Positions 38,601-50,300 of a DNA stretch of 64,000 nt are shown here, one piece after another. The notes under the pieces were generated by a model. It did no database searches. It was not told where the DNA came from and saw only the letters and a program-made list of their open reading frames with translations. The position numbers and the translations under genes are program-made. Positions within the stretch are counted from its first letter, which is position 1. Each line of letters starts with the position of its first letter. Where the stretch lies: assembly GCF_000972845.2 (NCBI RefSeq), contig NC_040033.1, positions 7,087,122-7,151,121 of the forward strand. The letters are read 5' to 3'. This DNA comes from Larimichthys crocea (Eukaryota; Chordata; Actinopteri; Sciaenidae).

Positions 38601-40924
38601 GCCGACGTGCTGGTGAAAAAAGGTTTGGGAGTGGTCTTCCCGTCTGTTCACTCCTCGTGTGCGTGACTGTTTTCATCCTCCAGATGGCGCTCCTCTCTTA
38701 CTGAATGAAACCGCTCGTACTCTTCAATCTGACACTCATCATCATCCCTCCAAAAACCTCCTCTGTGCCCCACCCAAAATCCTGTTATGGAAACACTGTG
38801 CAGGAAAATGTATTTTAGGTGATGCTCTGCTGTGTTTCTTCAATTTAAAGCCGGGCTGCTTATGTAAGGCGTTATGCCCGAATGCTCAGGAGTGTGTGTG
38901 AGATGTAAAGACGCTGTGACATTAGTGAGTCAGAAGGCCAGGCGAGTAATGATGGTTGGAGGCTGTTTTGTAGCAGCAGATCTGTGTTTGAATGAGTTTT
39001 AGGAGGCAGCTGCCCTCGAGGAGGTGCAGTGAGTTAATAAGCTGATTTCTTAACACATCCAAGGAAGGACTCTCAAGGGCAGGGTGGGGAGGGCAGATGT
39101 TCACACAGACATCATGGACTCTCTCTGTATCTGTCACCAGAGCTTTATCTTTGACGATGAGGAGCGGAGTCTTCACTCTGCGATCACACGGGCCCCCGTC
39201 GTGTCGTCGTGGAAGTCAAACTAACATCACTCGCAGGCTGTCAGCGTCTCTGCGCTGTAAAGCGCCGTACTGAAGAGCCTCTTCACAGAGCTCCATTTCA
39301 ATGGAGCCAGCGTTTTTAGCTGACTCTTGTGTATGTGCCTGTTGCCATGGTTTCCAACTTTCATCAGGTGCTGTCCAAAGAGAGAGAGCGGCTTTAGCTG
39401 CCACTTTCATCCCCACCTCTGATCTGCTCCTCTGGACAAACTACAGTTCATCTCCATCCATGCTGATCAGGGTTCATCGCGGCCGCTGTCACTTGTTTTT
39501 AGGGAGGGGATATGATATTTTTAGCCGCCCGTAAGACGAGACCGCTGATACTGGATGTCACCCCAAGTATCGCCGTCGGTTGTAATGATTCACTCTTCCT
39601 GTGAGGTTTGTTTTGATTTGCTCGAATCTGGGTGAGGGGGGCATTAAGCTGATGTTTACACGGGCGCCACAATACAGAGGCGTGGCTTTGAGGTAATCGA
39701 GTTCACCCCCGTAAACAAACAAACGGCACCCCTTCCCCCCCGCTTTATTTTCTCCTCATCACCATGTGCCCCTTGAGCCATTTTTAGTCAGCTGGTTAGG
39801 ATTGGCAGGAAGATGGACCTGGCTGAAGAGGAGGAAGGTGGGAAGAGGAGGAGGAGGAGGTGGAGGTGGAGGGGATGCATGCCAACCCCCATTCGGGGAA
39901 GTGCTCCCCCATTTTCTGCCTGTCGAGTCGGGCCAGTGTCAGCGAGCTCCGGCGGGTCCAGGTCTGGCCGAGTGGGCTAATGCGATGTGGCGTGTCACCC
40001 GGGGAATCTAGGTCAAGTTTAAAGCTGCCTAGCTCTGCCCGCCTCTGCTGCAGTGTGACGCTCCACAATCCCCTCCCCTTCCTCACACACGCAACAACAC
40101 GCCGCACACACCCTTCACCTACCATGTTTATGTTTCTTATTTAAATGTTGCATAAAGATAAACATGAGATATGCATTTTCCTCCCTGCTCTAGACCCACT
40201 TAATCTCAGGCTCTCCACATCCATCCCCCCCTCAGGCAGCCGAGCTCTCAGCCCGCTCTCTCCACGGCGGAGCCCATGTGACACTCGGGTTGGGGAGGGG
40301 TGATGGAGAAGGAGGAGGGAGGGCGTTGTTTTTCCTCCATAGTAAAGCAGCGGGGCACGTGGATCCTCATGCTGCAGCCGAGTAGTGGAATGTCAGCACT
40401 ATCCCTCCCTTACATTAGCTAGCCGTCAGCCCCCTCGAGCTGTTTTTGTAGGACGCTGCCACAGTGCTCGGTTTCAGCTCCTCGCCGAGCTTATTAAAGG
40501 GGAGGCACGGAGCCGGGGAGACGTCTTTTTAAAAGGCAGTGCCATCCAGAGGTCAGGCTGCTGCATGGGCGTGGCACCGATTTGGTGTCTTTTTTACCAA
40601 AATAAGCATCAGCCTCTCTGCAGCATCTGCAAATATTCAGGATGCTGATTTTAGCGAGGATTGATTCATTTATTGATTTATTTCCATTTTAATGTAATAA
40701 TCGGGTCAAATTTATCATAAACGACCTGAAATATAAATCTGCTGAGCTGCACAGAAATAAATTCTCATTAAATCACAAAATACTCAGGATGGGAATTATA
40801 ATATTTCTCCATCGTCTCCTCACTCCTCAGCTAATCCGCTGTTTTTGGCGCATTACCTCATCTGTATTAATATATTCATGTGCTTTCAAGTCCTACTACT
40901 ACTGTACTCGCTGCTCACCCGGAG

Positions 40925-41240
40925 CTCGCCTCTGATTGGCTGCTGCAATGTTTTCAATGGCACAAATTTTTTTTTGACTCCATGGATACAGCGAGCTGTT
41001 GGGTAGATCGGCTCAGCCAATAGGAGAGCTGCGCGGGCTCCTGCTTGTCAGATTCTGCCCCCGGCCTTAGGAGCAACCAACCCGCCCTTCCTCCCTCCCT
41101 GCCTCCCTTCCTCGCCTCGCTACGAGCACGCGATGGCTCAGTGGGGGGGTTCAAAACAACAACAAGGCTGTTGTCGGGCTATCCGTGGTGTCCAGGACAT
41201 GCCAGCACTCCTGGTTACTACTACACCCACCGAGGGAGGG
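40925..41240. promoter_or_regulatory. Possible alternative promoter-like GC-rich region
   Basis: Two CCAAT boxes (ATTGG at 40,935 and CCAAT near 41,017) flank a TATA-less stretch followed by CTGCGCGGGCTCC and a C/G-rich segment ending near 41,240. Speculative; no splice donor or start was assigned. Confidence 0.25.
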
Positions 41241-43295
41241 GGCTTTAATTCCTCAATCTCCCTCTGATACAGTATCTGTGTGCGCTCAGCCAGCACCTCA
41301 TCTTCTCTGTTACTACACTATCACTAGGCAACCACTTACTCACAGCCACACACGTTGTTTTAAATGTTATCTTTTATTTATAAAGGTCATCCATATGAGC
41401 TGCAAAGTTCAGTTTTGCTTTTTAAATTCATGTTAAATGTTAAATTTGAGTTGAAGACATAAAAAGCTTTTTCTGTCGGGCTTTGAAAAGCAGCCACACA
41501 AATCCCTGTCCTTAAAATGACCTAATTTCAAGCCGCACAAGGGAGCAGCGCCGCAGCCTACAAGGCTGCCAGCGCCCACGTCAAAGCACCGCAAGCCCCT
41601 CTCCCCGGCAGCTTTGACAACCCCGGCCCGACCCGGCCCGACCCAGCCTCGGCCCTGCTCGGGTCTGCGCGCGGCTCAAAGGTGGCAGCAGAGCACCAGA
41701 GGAGGCCAAGGAGATGACGGGCAGTGCCCACATCATCCAGAGAGGGCAAAGTCGGTGACAGCTCTCATCCCTTCTGAGGCCGGATCAGGTGCTGCTTTCC
41801 GACAGCCAGCGAGGTGCCGGCGCTGGCACAGTCGGACATTCAGGTCAGATTAGAGGAAGGTAATAAGACGAGGCTGGACAAGGCAGGTGGGTCTATGCAG
41901 GTGGTCGAGGAGTGACTCACAGGTTAGAATTTTTGGAGTCAATAAAAGTGTGAATATGAAAAACAAAAGTAAAATGGCCACATTAAAAACCACCAGTTAT
42001 TTTAAGTTTCAGTTCATCAGTTAGTCTTTAAGTCCAAGGTGACCTCTTTAACTGTTTAAAAGACGTTCAGAGCCAGAAAAGATGAAGAAAACCAGCAAAT
42101 CTTCACATCCAAGGAGCTGAATCCAGACATCAATCATCAAAATAGCTGCTGCTGGTTTAGTTTGTTTCTCTCTGTGTGTTCTGACACAGTAAACCGGCGC
42201 TGCTCCCTCCTTTTGACGCTAATGTCTATTAATAGATGGAGTACCTGGTTACAGGCAGGATCGCTTCATGAAATCTGTGTGTACTCGAGCTCAGCAGTCA
42301 TGTGAAAACTGTCCATTCATCAATAATATTTTCTCTGTTGAAGTCAGGACATGACCCGCTGCAGGCTCCTCGAGATGCATGAACACATGCCTACCCCGCC
42401 TCACCTCCTGCTGCATCTCATGCATTTTAAAACCACCTCCACTCGTGACTGCTGAGTGTGTGCTTTGCTCTGTCGCAGCACCTTCCCTGTCTCTTAGCAT
42501 TACCTGTGTTTGGCACGATTCCCCCCGTCACCACCGCCTCACTCACTTCACTCTGGCTCTTCACTTGTCACTCGTCTTGGCTGACATCTGCTCACCGGAG
42601 TTAAACTCCGTCATTGTTCCGCGTCGACCTCTCCGAGCACATCTCATCTGACTCCGCTCTGTCACCGAGTGTTAAATCTGTCTCCGCTGATGGAGCCTGT
42701 CATTGTTCGTCTCTGCAACCTGTCACAGATCTCTGACTTGTCATATGTCTGTTGACCTTTACTTCTGAGAAACATCGGCTGTGTGCTTTCTAGGAGCGAG
42801 AGGGCTCCACGAGGCCGTCGCCTCACATTGCACAAGTCACAGCTGAGGTGTACGTTGACTATACTTAAACGCTATGCGTGCGTCACAGGAATGTCTGCCT
42901 CAGCAGGGACGGTATGACCGTAAAGTCACAGTATAGCCGACACTCCTCCTCTTCTTTTAAACGTTTAAAGTCTCATTTACAGCAGCGGCATAAAGTTCAG
43001 TGACACAGCGCGGCCACTTCCAATTACACGACCACCATGAACACAGATCTCTTCAGATTCCTCGTTTGAGTCAACAGTCAGTTCAGTATCTGACAGTAGA
43101 ACTCATTCGTTCATTTTATTCTCACACCTGACAAATTCAAATTCTTGAGAAAACACTTGAGAAGCAGAAACCAGTGACAGACGTGTGAAGGTTTGACACA
43201 GTGTGCTGAAGGTTTGTTAGTCAAAGTTATTAAAGTGGTGCAGGTTCTGCTTTTGGTGCAGGATCGTGTCTTCTTTTGATAATCGATGGATTTAT

Positions 43296-43384
43296 TAAGA
43301 GGTGCTGTTGCGCCACAGCAAGAAGGTTCCTGGTTCGAACCTCGGCTGAGGCATTTCTGTGTCGAGTTTGCATGTTCTCTCCAG
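43296..43384 (+). repeat. tRNA-derived SINE-like fragment
   Basis: Contains CGCCACAGCAAGAAGGTTCC, a B-box-like GGTTCGAAC at 43,332-43,340 and GAGTTTGCATGTTCTC. Same family as 6,231-6,422. 3' end lost. Confidence 0.7.
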
Positions 43385-43489
43385 GAATTTCCAGCATTAC
43401 AGAGAGTAACTTTAGAAAAATATACAATCTTCAATCCTGTTGTTTTCCTACCTTGAAAACTTTTTGAGAGTAGATCATAATGGATGAAT

Positions 43490-43685
43490 GAAGTTTCATC
43501 ATAAATTGCACGAAGTTGTCTTCAAGTTCTTTGTTTTAGCCAATAAAAAGTCCAAGATCCAAAAATATTACTAATTTTATTCTCAAAGAAAAGCATCAAA
43601 TTCTCACATTTGAGGAGCAGGAACCAGAAAATAAAAATCCAGTTGTTGCTGATCATAATTTGATAATTAGTTGCAGTCGTTGTGC
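43490..43685 (+). repeat. Dispersed CTGCAAC-type repeat fragment
   Basis: Contains TCACATTTGAGGAGCAGGAACC and GATAATTAGTTGCAG. The same motif order is found near 47,370-47,830 and 49,300-49,890. It resembles a very common non-autonomous teleost repeat with CTGCAAC inverted ends. Confidence 0.5.
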
Positions 43686-44327
43686 ATCGTGACTCAGATT
43701 GTTTCTGATATTATATAGACTGTGCTGTTGCAGTAAATATCTGTTACTGTCACCACATGTGCATCACTAAGGCATGTTAAATATTGATGTGCTTGTGCAG
43801 AGATGATAAAGTGGGTTTCAGCTCTAATTCACACAAACGACGAACTTAACAAACGTAAACGAGTCATTTTAAGATTCTGCATGACGACTTTCATTTATAA
43901 AACTTTAATTGGACGCTTCCATTTAAGCGGCGCAAACAACAAACCGCCTCCTTCGTGTGTCGACGTGAACGTAGATTATATTTAAATTTCCCCGCGGAGG
44001 CTCGTGTCATGGATTAGTTTGCATACGGCATGTAAACGCTTGCGGGTTGCTGGGAAGAAACTTAACAAAGCAGAAAAAGTCAAACGGAGTTTTATATTTT
44101 TGGTTTGACATCTGGTTTGTGGAGAGCCTGGGCGCAGGAAACAGACATGAGGGGTTAGGGGAACTCTGGTGCCTATGAGCGGTGGGCGCATTGGGGGCAC
44201 CACCGAGTTCATACAGGCACCGGAGCAGTGAAGCAGAGCAGGGCCGAGGCCTCATGGATGCAGCATCTGTTCACTTTACCACTGCGTCCTTCTCATCTGT
44301 CCATTTTCTCTCAACAGGTATCGTATC

Positions 44328-47300
44328 ATGGGGAACCTACTGAAAGTTTTGACTTGCACAGATCTGGAACAGGAGCCCAATTTTTTCCTCGATTTTGAAA
44401 GTGAGTCTCTCTCTCTCTTTTTAAAAAAAAAAGTAATCCTCCTCCCCTCCTGATATCGATCACATGAATATCTTACCATAACATTATCAACTCTGAAACG
44501 AAGTCTTTTCACCCGCCCTCCTCCTCCCCAACTTTATCTTTTACTCTGTGTTCTTCCCAGAGGCAAAAAAAAAGAAGAAAATCCACCACTGGAGCTTCTG
44601 TACTTCCCATCAACCTGCCTCTTCCTTACTGAAATGTGTGCAGAATATCAATCAGGGCAGAGTTGCAGCTCTCAAATATAAAGCGCTGAAGTTCAGCTGC
44701 TGTGTAGCCTAAGGCCCCCTCAACACAGCTTGATCCTGTACTGTTGTATTCTCACACTTGGCAAACCCAGAGACTCAGTCATACCTTTAGAGAAAACAAT
44801 GCCTCCTACAGTTCACACTGTTTCTAGGTAGATTTATATTAAAAGAACATCACGATTATATATTAAACTAATGCTTTCTATGCAGGAGAAAGTTTTCTCT
44901 AAATGTAAACGTTCTCAGCGTTTTATTTGCATTTTCACAACGCCACGAAATCAAACCTCAGGCGGACAAATACGTACGAAAGCTGATTTTTAAATTGGAC
45001 AAAGCAAACTTAAAAATACTGCGTGAAGTGAAGAGGCTAAACTGCTGCAGATACGAGCTGCTTCTGCAGAGGAGCAGGCGTTTACAGTCATCGCACTTGG
45101 CAAGGTGTTGTTGCTTCAGGTGGTGGAAAAAAAGGTTCACGGTTCTCTCAAAACCAAAACTGAACTGTCTCTAAACTCAAGAGTTGTTACACAGACACAA
45201 TCCTTTTCACATTCGTCTTATCTGGCTCCATTTTCCTCGTCTCAGCCAGGAAAGTGGGCGGTGTCAAAACTGAACGGGAAGCGGCGGAAAGATGAGATTA
45301 TCTCAATGAGCCTTCATTTGCATATTTGTTTCTATCATCACTTGGCGGGATTTAACCATATGGATTAAAACAGCAGTCAGATTTGCCCTGTTGTGACATT
45401 GTTGTCCTCCCCTGCAGACGCCCAGCCCACAGATGCAGAGCGGGAGGTGTGGGATCAGGTGGACGTGGTGCTGAAGGACGCAAAGGGGATCCTGGATGAG
45501 CTGCAGGCGTACAAGGGAGCGGGGCAGGAGATCAGAGAGGTAAACCTGATATCCACAGAGTTAGGACAGACAGGAGTGTAGGCTTCACCTGTAACTGGAT
45601 CTGATGTTCTCATAATAATTGATCACGTTTGTGCTCAGTTATGTAGTTTTACCGTTCGCCCTCTAGAAAGAGATTTTTGTGTCAGTGGTTGAAGCTCTTA
45701 CAGGAGACCATCAATCCTGATGTCTCGCCTCAGTCTGTTTATAACCCGTGGCCTATAAATGGAGCCTGACACACATTTCATTTCCACTCCTACAAGTATT
45801 GGTCTCCCGTTTTTTCTGCTTTCACACAGACAAAGAGTGAACAACAGCGGTTTTGTGAACAACAGAGTGAAGTCAAACGCCTCCTGTAGCCTCAAAAACG
45901 GGCAGATTATTAAACTTTTATGGCGAGCTCAGCAACTCAGAGTGGAAATTTGTTTCCATCTCCTTCATGTGAAAGAAGGAGCGGCTTTTTTCTTCTGCTG
46001 TAACATCGTCTGACTCACAGTGGAGAGCTTACATCCAAATAAATCGTTTTGTTCCTCAACAGCACTGGGGCCTACATTACCCACAATGCACACAGTTCAG
46101 TCAGAGATTCAGGTGTGTTATGTTAGTGGCAGCTATTGTTGCCGCTAGCTTCAAACAGAGATAAAGAGTGAGCTACAGATGTCTGGTAACATCACCGGTA
46201 GCGAAATTAATCAGACTGTTTTCAGCTGGACTTTTCATTAAATCATCCAAACTTTTATCTCTTATAAAACTTCATATTAACGGTCTTTTTGTTGTGTCTG
46301 TGTCCAGGCGATCCAGAATCCAAGCGATGAGGCGTTACAGGAGCAGGCGTGGGCGGCCGTGGTTCCTCTGGTGGGCAAACTGAAGAAGTTCTACGAGTTC
46401 TCCCAGAGATTAGGTACGTGTCCGTCTGTGCTGCGTCTGCAGGAACCGTCAGTTCTTCTTGTGACTTCAAACCCCGCCACAAGTGTGTCAGAAGTGTTTC
46501 GCCTGCCGTCTTATTTTGTTGTTATTATTTTATTTCATCTTCAGCTGAGCCTTGGTGGCTCAACTGGTAGAGACGGTTCAAAAGGCTGGTTTCCTGCTGC
46601 TTACGGCGTCCAATCGAAAACAGAACAGCCGCGCGTTCTCCCCGCGTGCGACAACTTTCAGTGATTTCCGTGAGTTTTTAATGGCGTGTTACCGTGAAGG
46701 TCGACGGCAGACGTCCTGTATGTAAAAGGTCTTTTAATGTGCCGCCACACAGACACAACCTCCATACATGACCTTAATTGTTTGCATGTGCATCTGCAGT
46801 ATTGACTGCTGAGCTGCAAAAGTCAACAGACATGCGACACACACACACACACACATAACATGCACCCCAGCCTTATATAAACACACTTTGAAAGCCCCCT
46901 CAGCCGTGCGTTTCTCAGCATGCTGCTTGCACTGCACTGTGTGCTGACCTCTGTAGGATGGGGTTATAGGTTGTTTAATTAGCATGGATACAGGGTGAAG
47001 GGGGAAGGGGGGAGCAGGCTTACTGCTCCCTGATCTTCTTATGACCCTCAGGCTGAGAGGGGGGTTGAGCCCGCCATGCCTTGACGCCCTCAACGCCGTT
47101 AATTCCCAGTGGCTGTGGAGAAGCTAGTCAGTGGGCGGCGGGATCTCTGTGATGGCTGTTATGTAACAAAGTAGGCCGCCGCCAAACCTCGGCTGCTGCT
47201 CTGTTTCACTGTCTTGACTTTTAGGCTTCAGGGGCCATGATGGCCTCCGCAGCTCGCTGTCCTGCCTGACACGCAAGTCCTTTACTACAGGCTGCAGGAG

Positions 47301-50300
47301 CACGACTACCAAGGATGGAAGATTATGCAATTCACTTTAAACTGAAGGGACAGATTATGCTTCAACTACTACAAAGAGACCCAAATCTTAATATTCTAGT
47401 ACAAAACTACCTAAAATCCAAAGTGACATCTTCATATTGCTTTTTTTCTCCCCCTAGAATCCCCAAATTATTCTTTTTACAGCAATATAAACAGAGATTA
47501 ACTCCAATATTGTCACTTTTGGGAACATTTTTGCTTGATAAAATACTTAAATTGATGTAAATTATTTAATTTTGTGGATTATGATCAAACTCCTGTCTTT
47601 GCATTGACACCCAAATCTGACTTGAATTAAATTAATTTAAATTTTCTAGCATATTTCATAAAAAATTCACTTTACAGCAATAAAATTTCTAGCATATTTC
47701 ATAAAAAATTCACTTTACAGCAATAAAAACAGAATAAAAGCAACATTCTCACATTAAATGAGCTGAAACCAACAAATCTTTTGACATTTTTGTTTGATGA
47801 ATGACTCAGATTAATTAGTTATGTCAGAGACTTCTGACACAACAAGACAGATTTCCGCACTGCAGACTTGTTTTAAGTCTTTTTCTGATAAACTTTCAAG
47901 ATTTTATCCTTCTTGAAATAAAAATATCCGACTTAGTCAGTCTGCTCCGTCAGACATGATCGACCCTACACCACCAGACTAAAGTCCCGCCATTCTCCAT
48001 CCTCCGTCCTCCGGCCCTCCCCTCTCTCTCTCTCTGAGTAAAGCGCCTACATGCCCGCATTCTGCTTGCCTGCTCTGCCGTGACCTGATGAGATCAGACA
48101 CCCCCTCCGACCTCCCCCCGCGCTCCGCCGCCCTGCCCAGGACTTCCCGACATAGCAGAGTGGCTCGTTTCTGAAGGCCTAAAAGCAGCTCCATCTTAAC
48201 TTCTGTTTTGACTGGGACGTAGAAGGAGGGGGGGAAACAAAAAATGCACCACTAAGGCCATTTTTAATCAGCCGCTTCGCTGCAAACGCTGCCCCAAGCA
48301 GATGGGAGTCATTACTGAATGGCAAACGTGCTCAATTTACCGCACTGCACCGCCGGCGCTCCGTCCGTCTCCTAAAAGTCCCCGTACGGTTATCTTAAGT
48401 AGACCGCTGTCTGAATCTGCCTCCTTTTCTGGGTTACGTTGACGTGCTCGTCGTCGTATGTAATCAACAGGAATCGTAAAGTACATTTGGAATAAATCCG
48501 CTTAAAGTGTTCGCTTACATCAGACGTCGAGCTCGTCTGGGTTATGTCATTATTGAAGCCTCTCTGCAGCGTCTAGACTGAATCCTAAACACCGTCTGCA
48601 TCTATAAATAAAAACTCCCTCTGGGCTTTAAAGGGTTTCTTTTTTTTATAAAGACATGTTTGTCTGATACTTACTTGGTAGTTGTTCACTACATTTCACT
48701 TAATCTTTCCCTCGTTTCCCTCCCGGTGCTCCTCGTGCATGCTTAATTATCGGTATGCTCTGTCAAGCCATGGCACAGGCTTTGTATTTACTTACTGTCA
48801 AAACAATGAGTGTAATCCTGCTTGAATGAAATCCCGTTCCCCTTACCACCCCTCCTCATTTCATGCCAATGAAATAATTAGTCCCATGTCTCATCTGCAT
48901 CTGAGCAGGAAAGCCTCTTGTCCCCTCTATCAACCCCCCTCAGACTGGCACCGGGCCCTGGGCAGTTTGGGCACCAACGCTGCCCCATTATCTGTCTCTG
49001 TCCTAATCAGGAAGCTTCAGCCGGCTGACACAGGACACTGTTCACATATCCAACTGGTTATGATCCACTTTAAAAAGCCGTTCTTCATGTAGAAGAAGGA
49101 TCACGAAACCCTCGGAGGCAGATGATTTTGTGCTGTATGAATAAAAGCTCACTTCACGGCTGATCATGGATTAGCAGCAGTTTTAGTGTTCGGGATGTTA
49201 CTGGTCCGGCTTGTGAAGTTAACATTAACAGGTGTGATGCATCTTAAGACAGACAGACTGTAAATATTCACACATGGATTTGATACCTGATTATTTCCCA
49301 GAGCCTCAGAAGACGTCTCCAGTTTACTTATTTTGTCCAACCAACAGTTTAAAACTCGATATGTTCAATTTACAACCATTTAAAATGGAGGAAACATCAT
49401 ATTTGAGAAGATGAAACCAGCAAATGTTTCACATTTTATGTCGAGAAATTATTCAACCGATGAGCAAGTTATTTAAACTAGTTTATTCATCATAGTTTTC
49501 ATCACTTTTCTCCGTTTCATACCTCAGTTTTCATTTCTTTTATGACTTTTCCATCTCTGCGGGGTGCACGGCTGCAACAAACACTCAGTCATTGATTAAA
49601 CTAACAGTCAAACTTGTCTGGTGTCAAATGTCAGAAGTATTTTTAATTATTTTCTCTGGTTTATCATCCAGAATCCCCCAAATATTCAATTTTTAATGAT
49701 TTGAAATGGAGAAAAACATTTGAGAAGCTGCAACTAGCAAATGTTTGACATGAATACTGAAACTATTGATTATTTATTATTTATAATCAGTTCTGGAAGT
49801 TGTAGATTTATTTTTATAATTGGTCCAAACCAACTGAAAATGTATCAACAAACTATTTTGATTGATAATTAATCTTTCAGTATTTTTCGTTATGTTGTTT
49901 CAGCTTCTCAGTTGTCAGGATTTGCTGCTTTTATTTTATTTTTTTTATTTATTTTTTTTATTTGCCGGGACTTTTTTGCCTTCATTTGACAGAGGAGCTG
50001 AAGTCAGACAGGAAAGCAGAGAGACAAGAGACCGGAGTCAAACCCAGGTCACTGCAGTGAGGACTTTAGGACATGCGGCGCACTCTCTACAGTTTTTTCA
50101 TATATAATTATAAATCAAATATCTTGTGGGTTTGTACAAAATAAGACACTCGAAGTCACTTTAGCTCTGTGAGGAACTGAAGACTCTAGCTCTAGTCTCA
50201 CCGTGACCCTGATGAGGATAAGTGGTTACAGAAAATGGATGGAAGGACTTTGAGCTCCTTTCTTCTCTGTTTTTGACATTTCATAGATTATATAAATGAA

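Larger units (their letters stand above)
35648..44317 (+). other. Large cyrib intron before the ATG exon
   Basis: Contains (GA)n at 37,599-37,620; several G/C-rich patches that look less repeat-like (about 39,750-41,240 and 41,530-41,860); fragments of a CTGCAAC-type dispersed repeat (35,713-35,790, 42,050-42,140, 43,490-43,685); and a SINE-like piece at 43,296-43,384. No coding exon seen. Confidence 0.6.

Noticed and set aside
43296..43384. Possible tRNA gene (GGTTCGAAC B box)
   Set aside because: No intact cloverleaf; the sequence continues into the known SINE body (GAGTTTGCATGTTCTC), so it is a SINE remnant.
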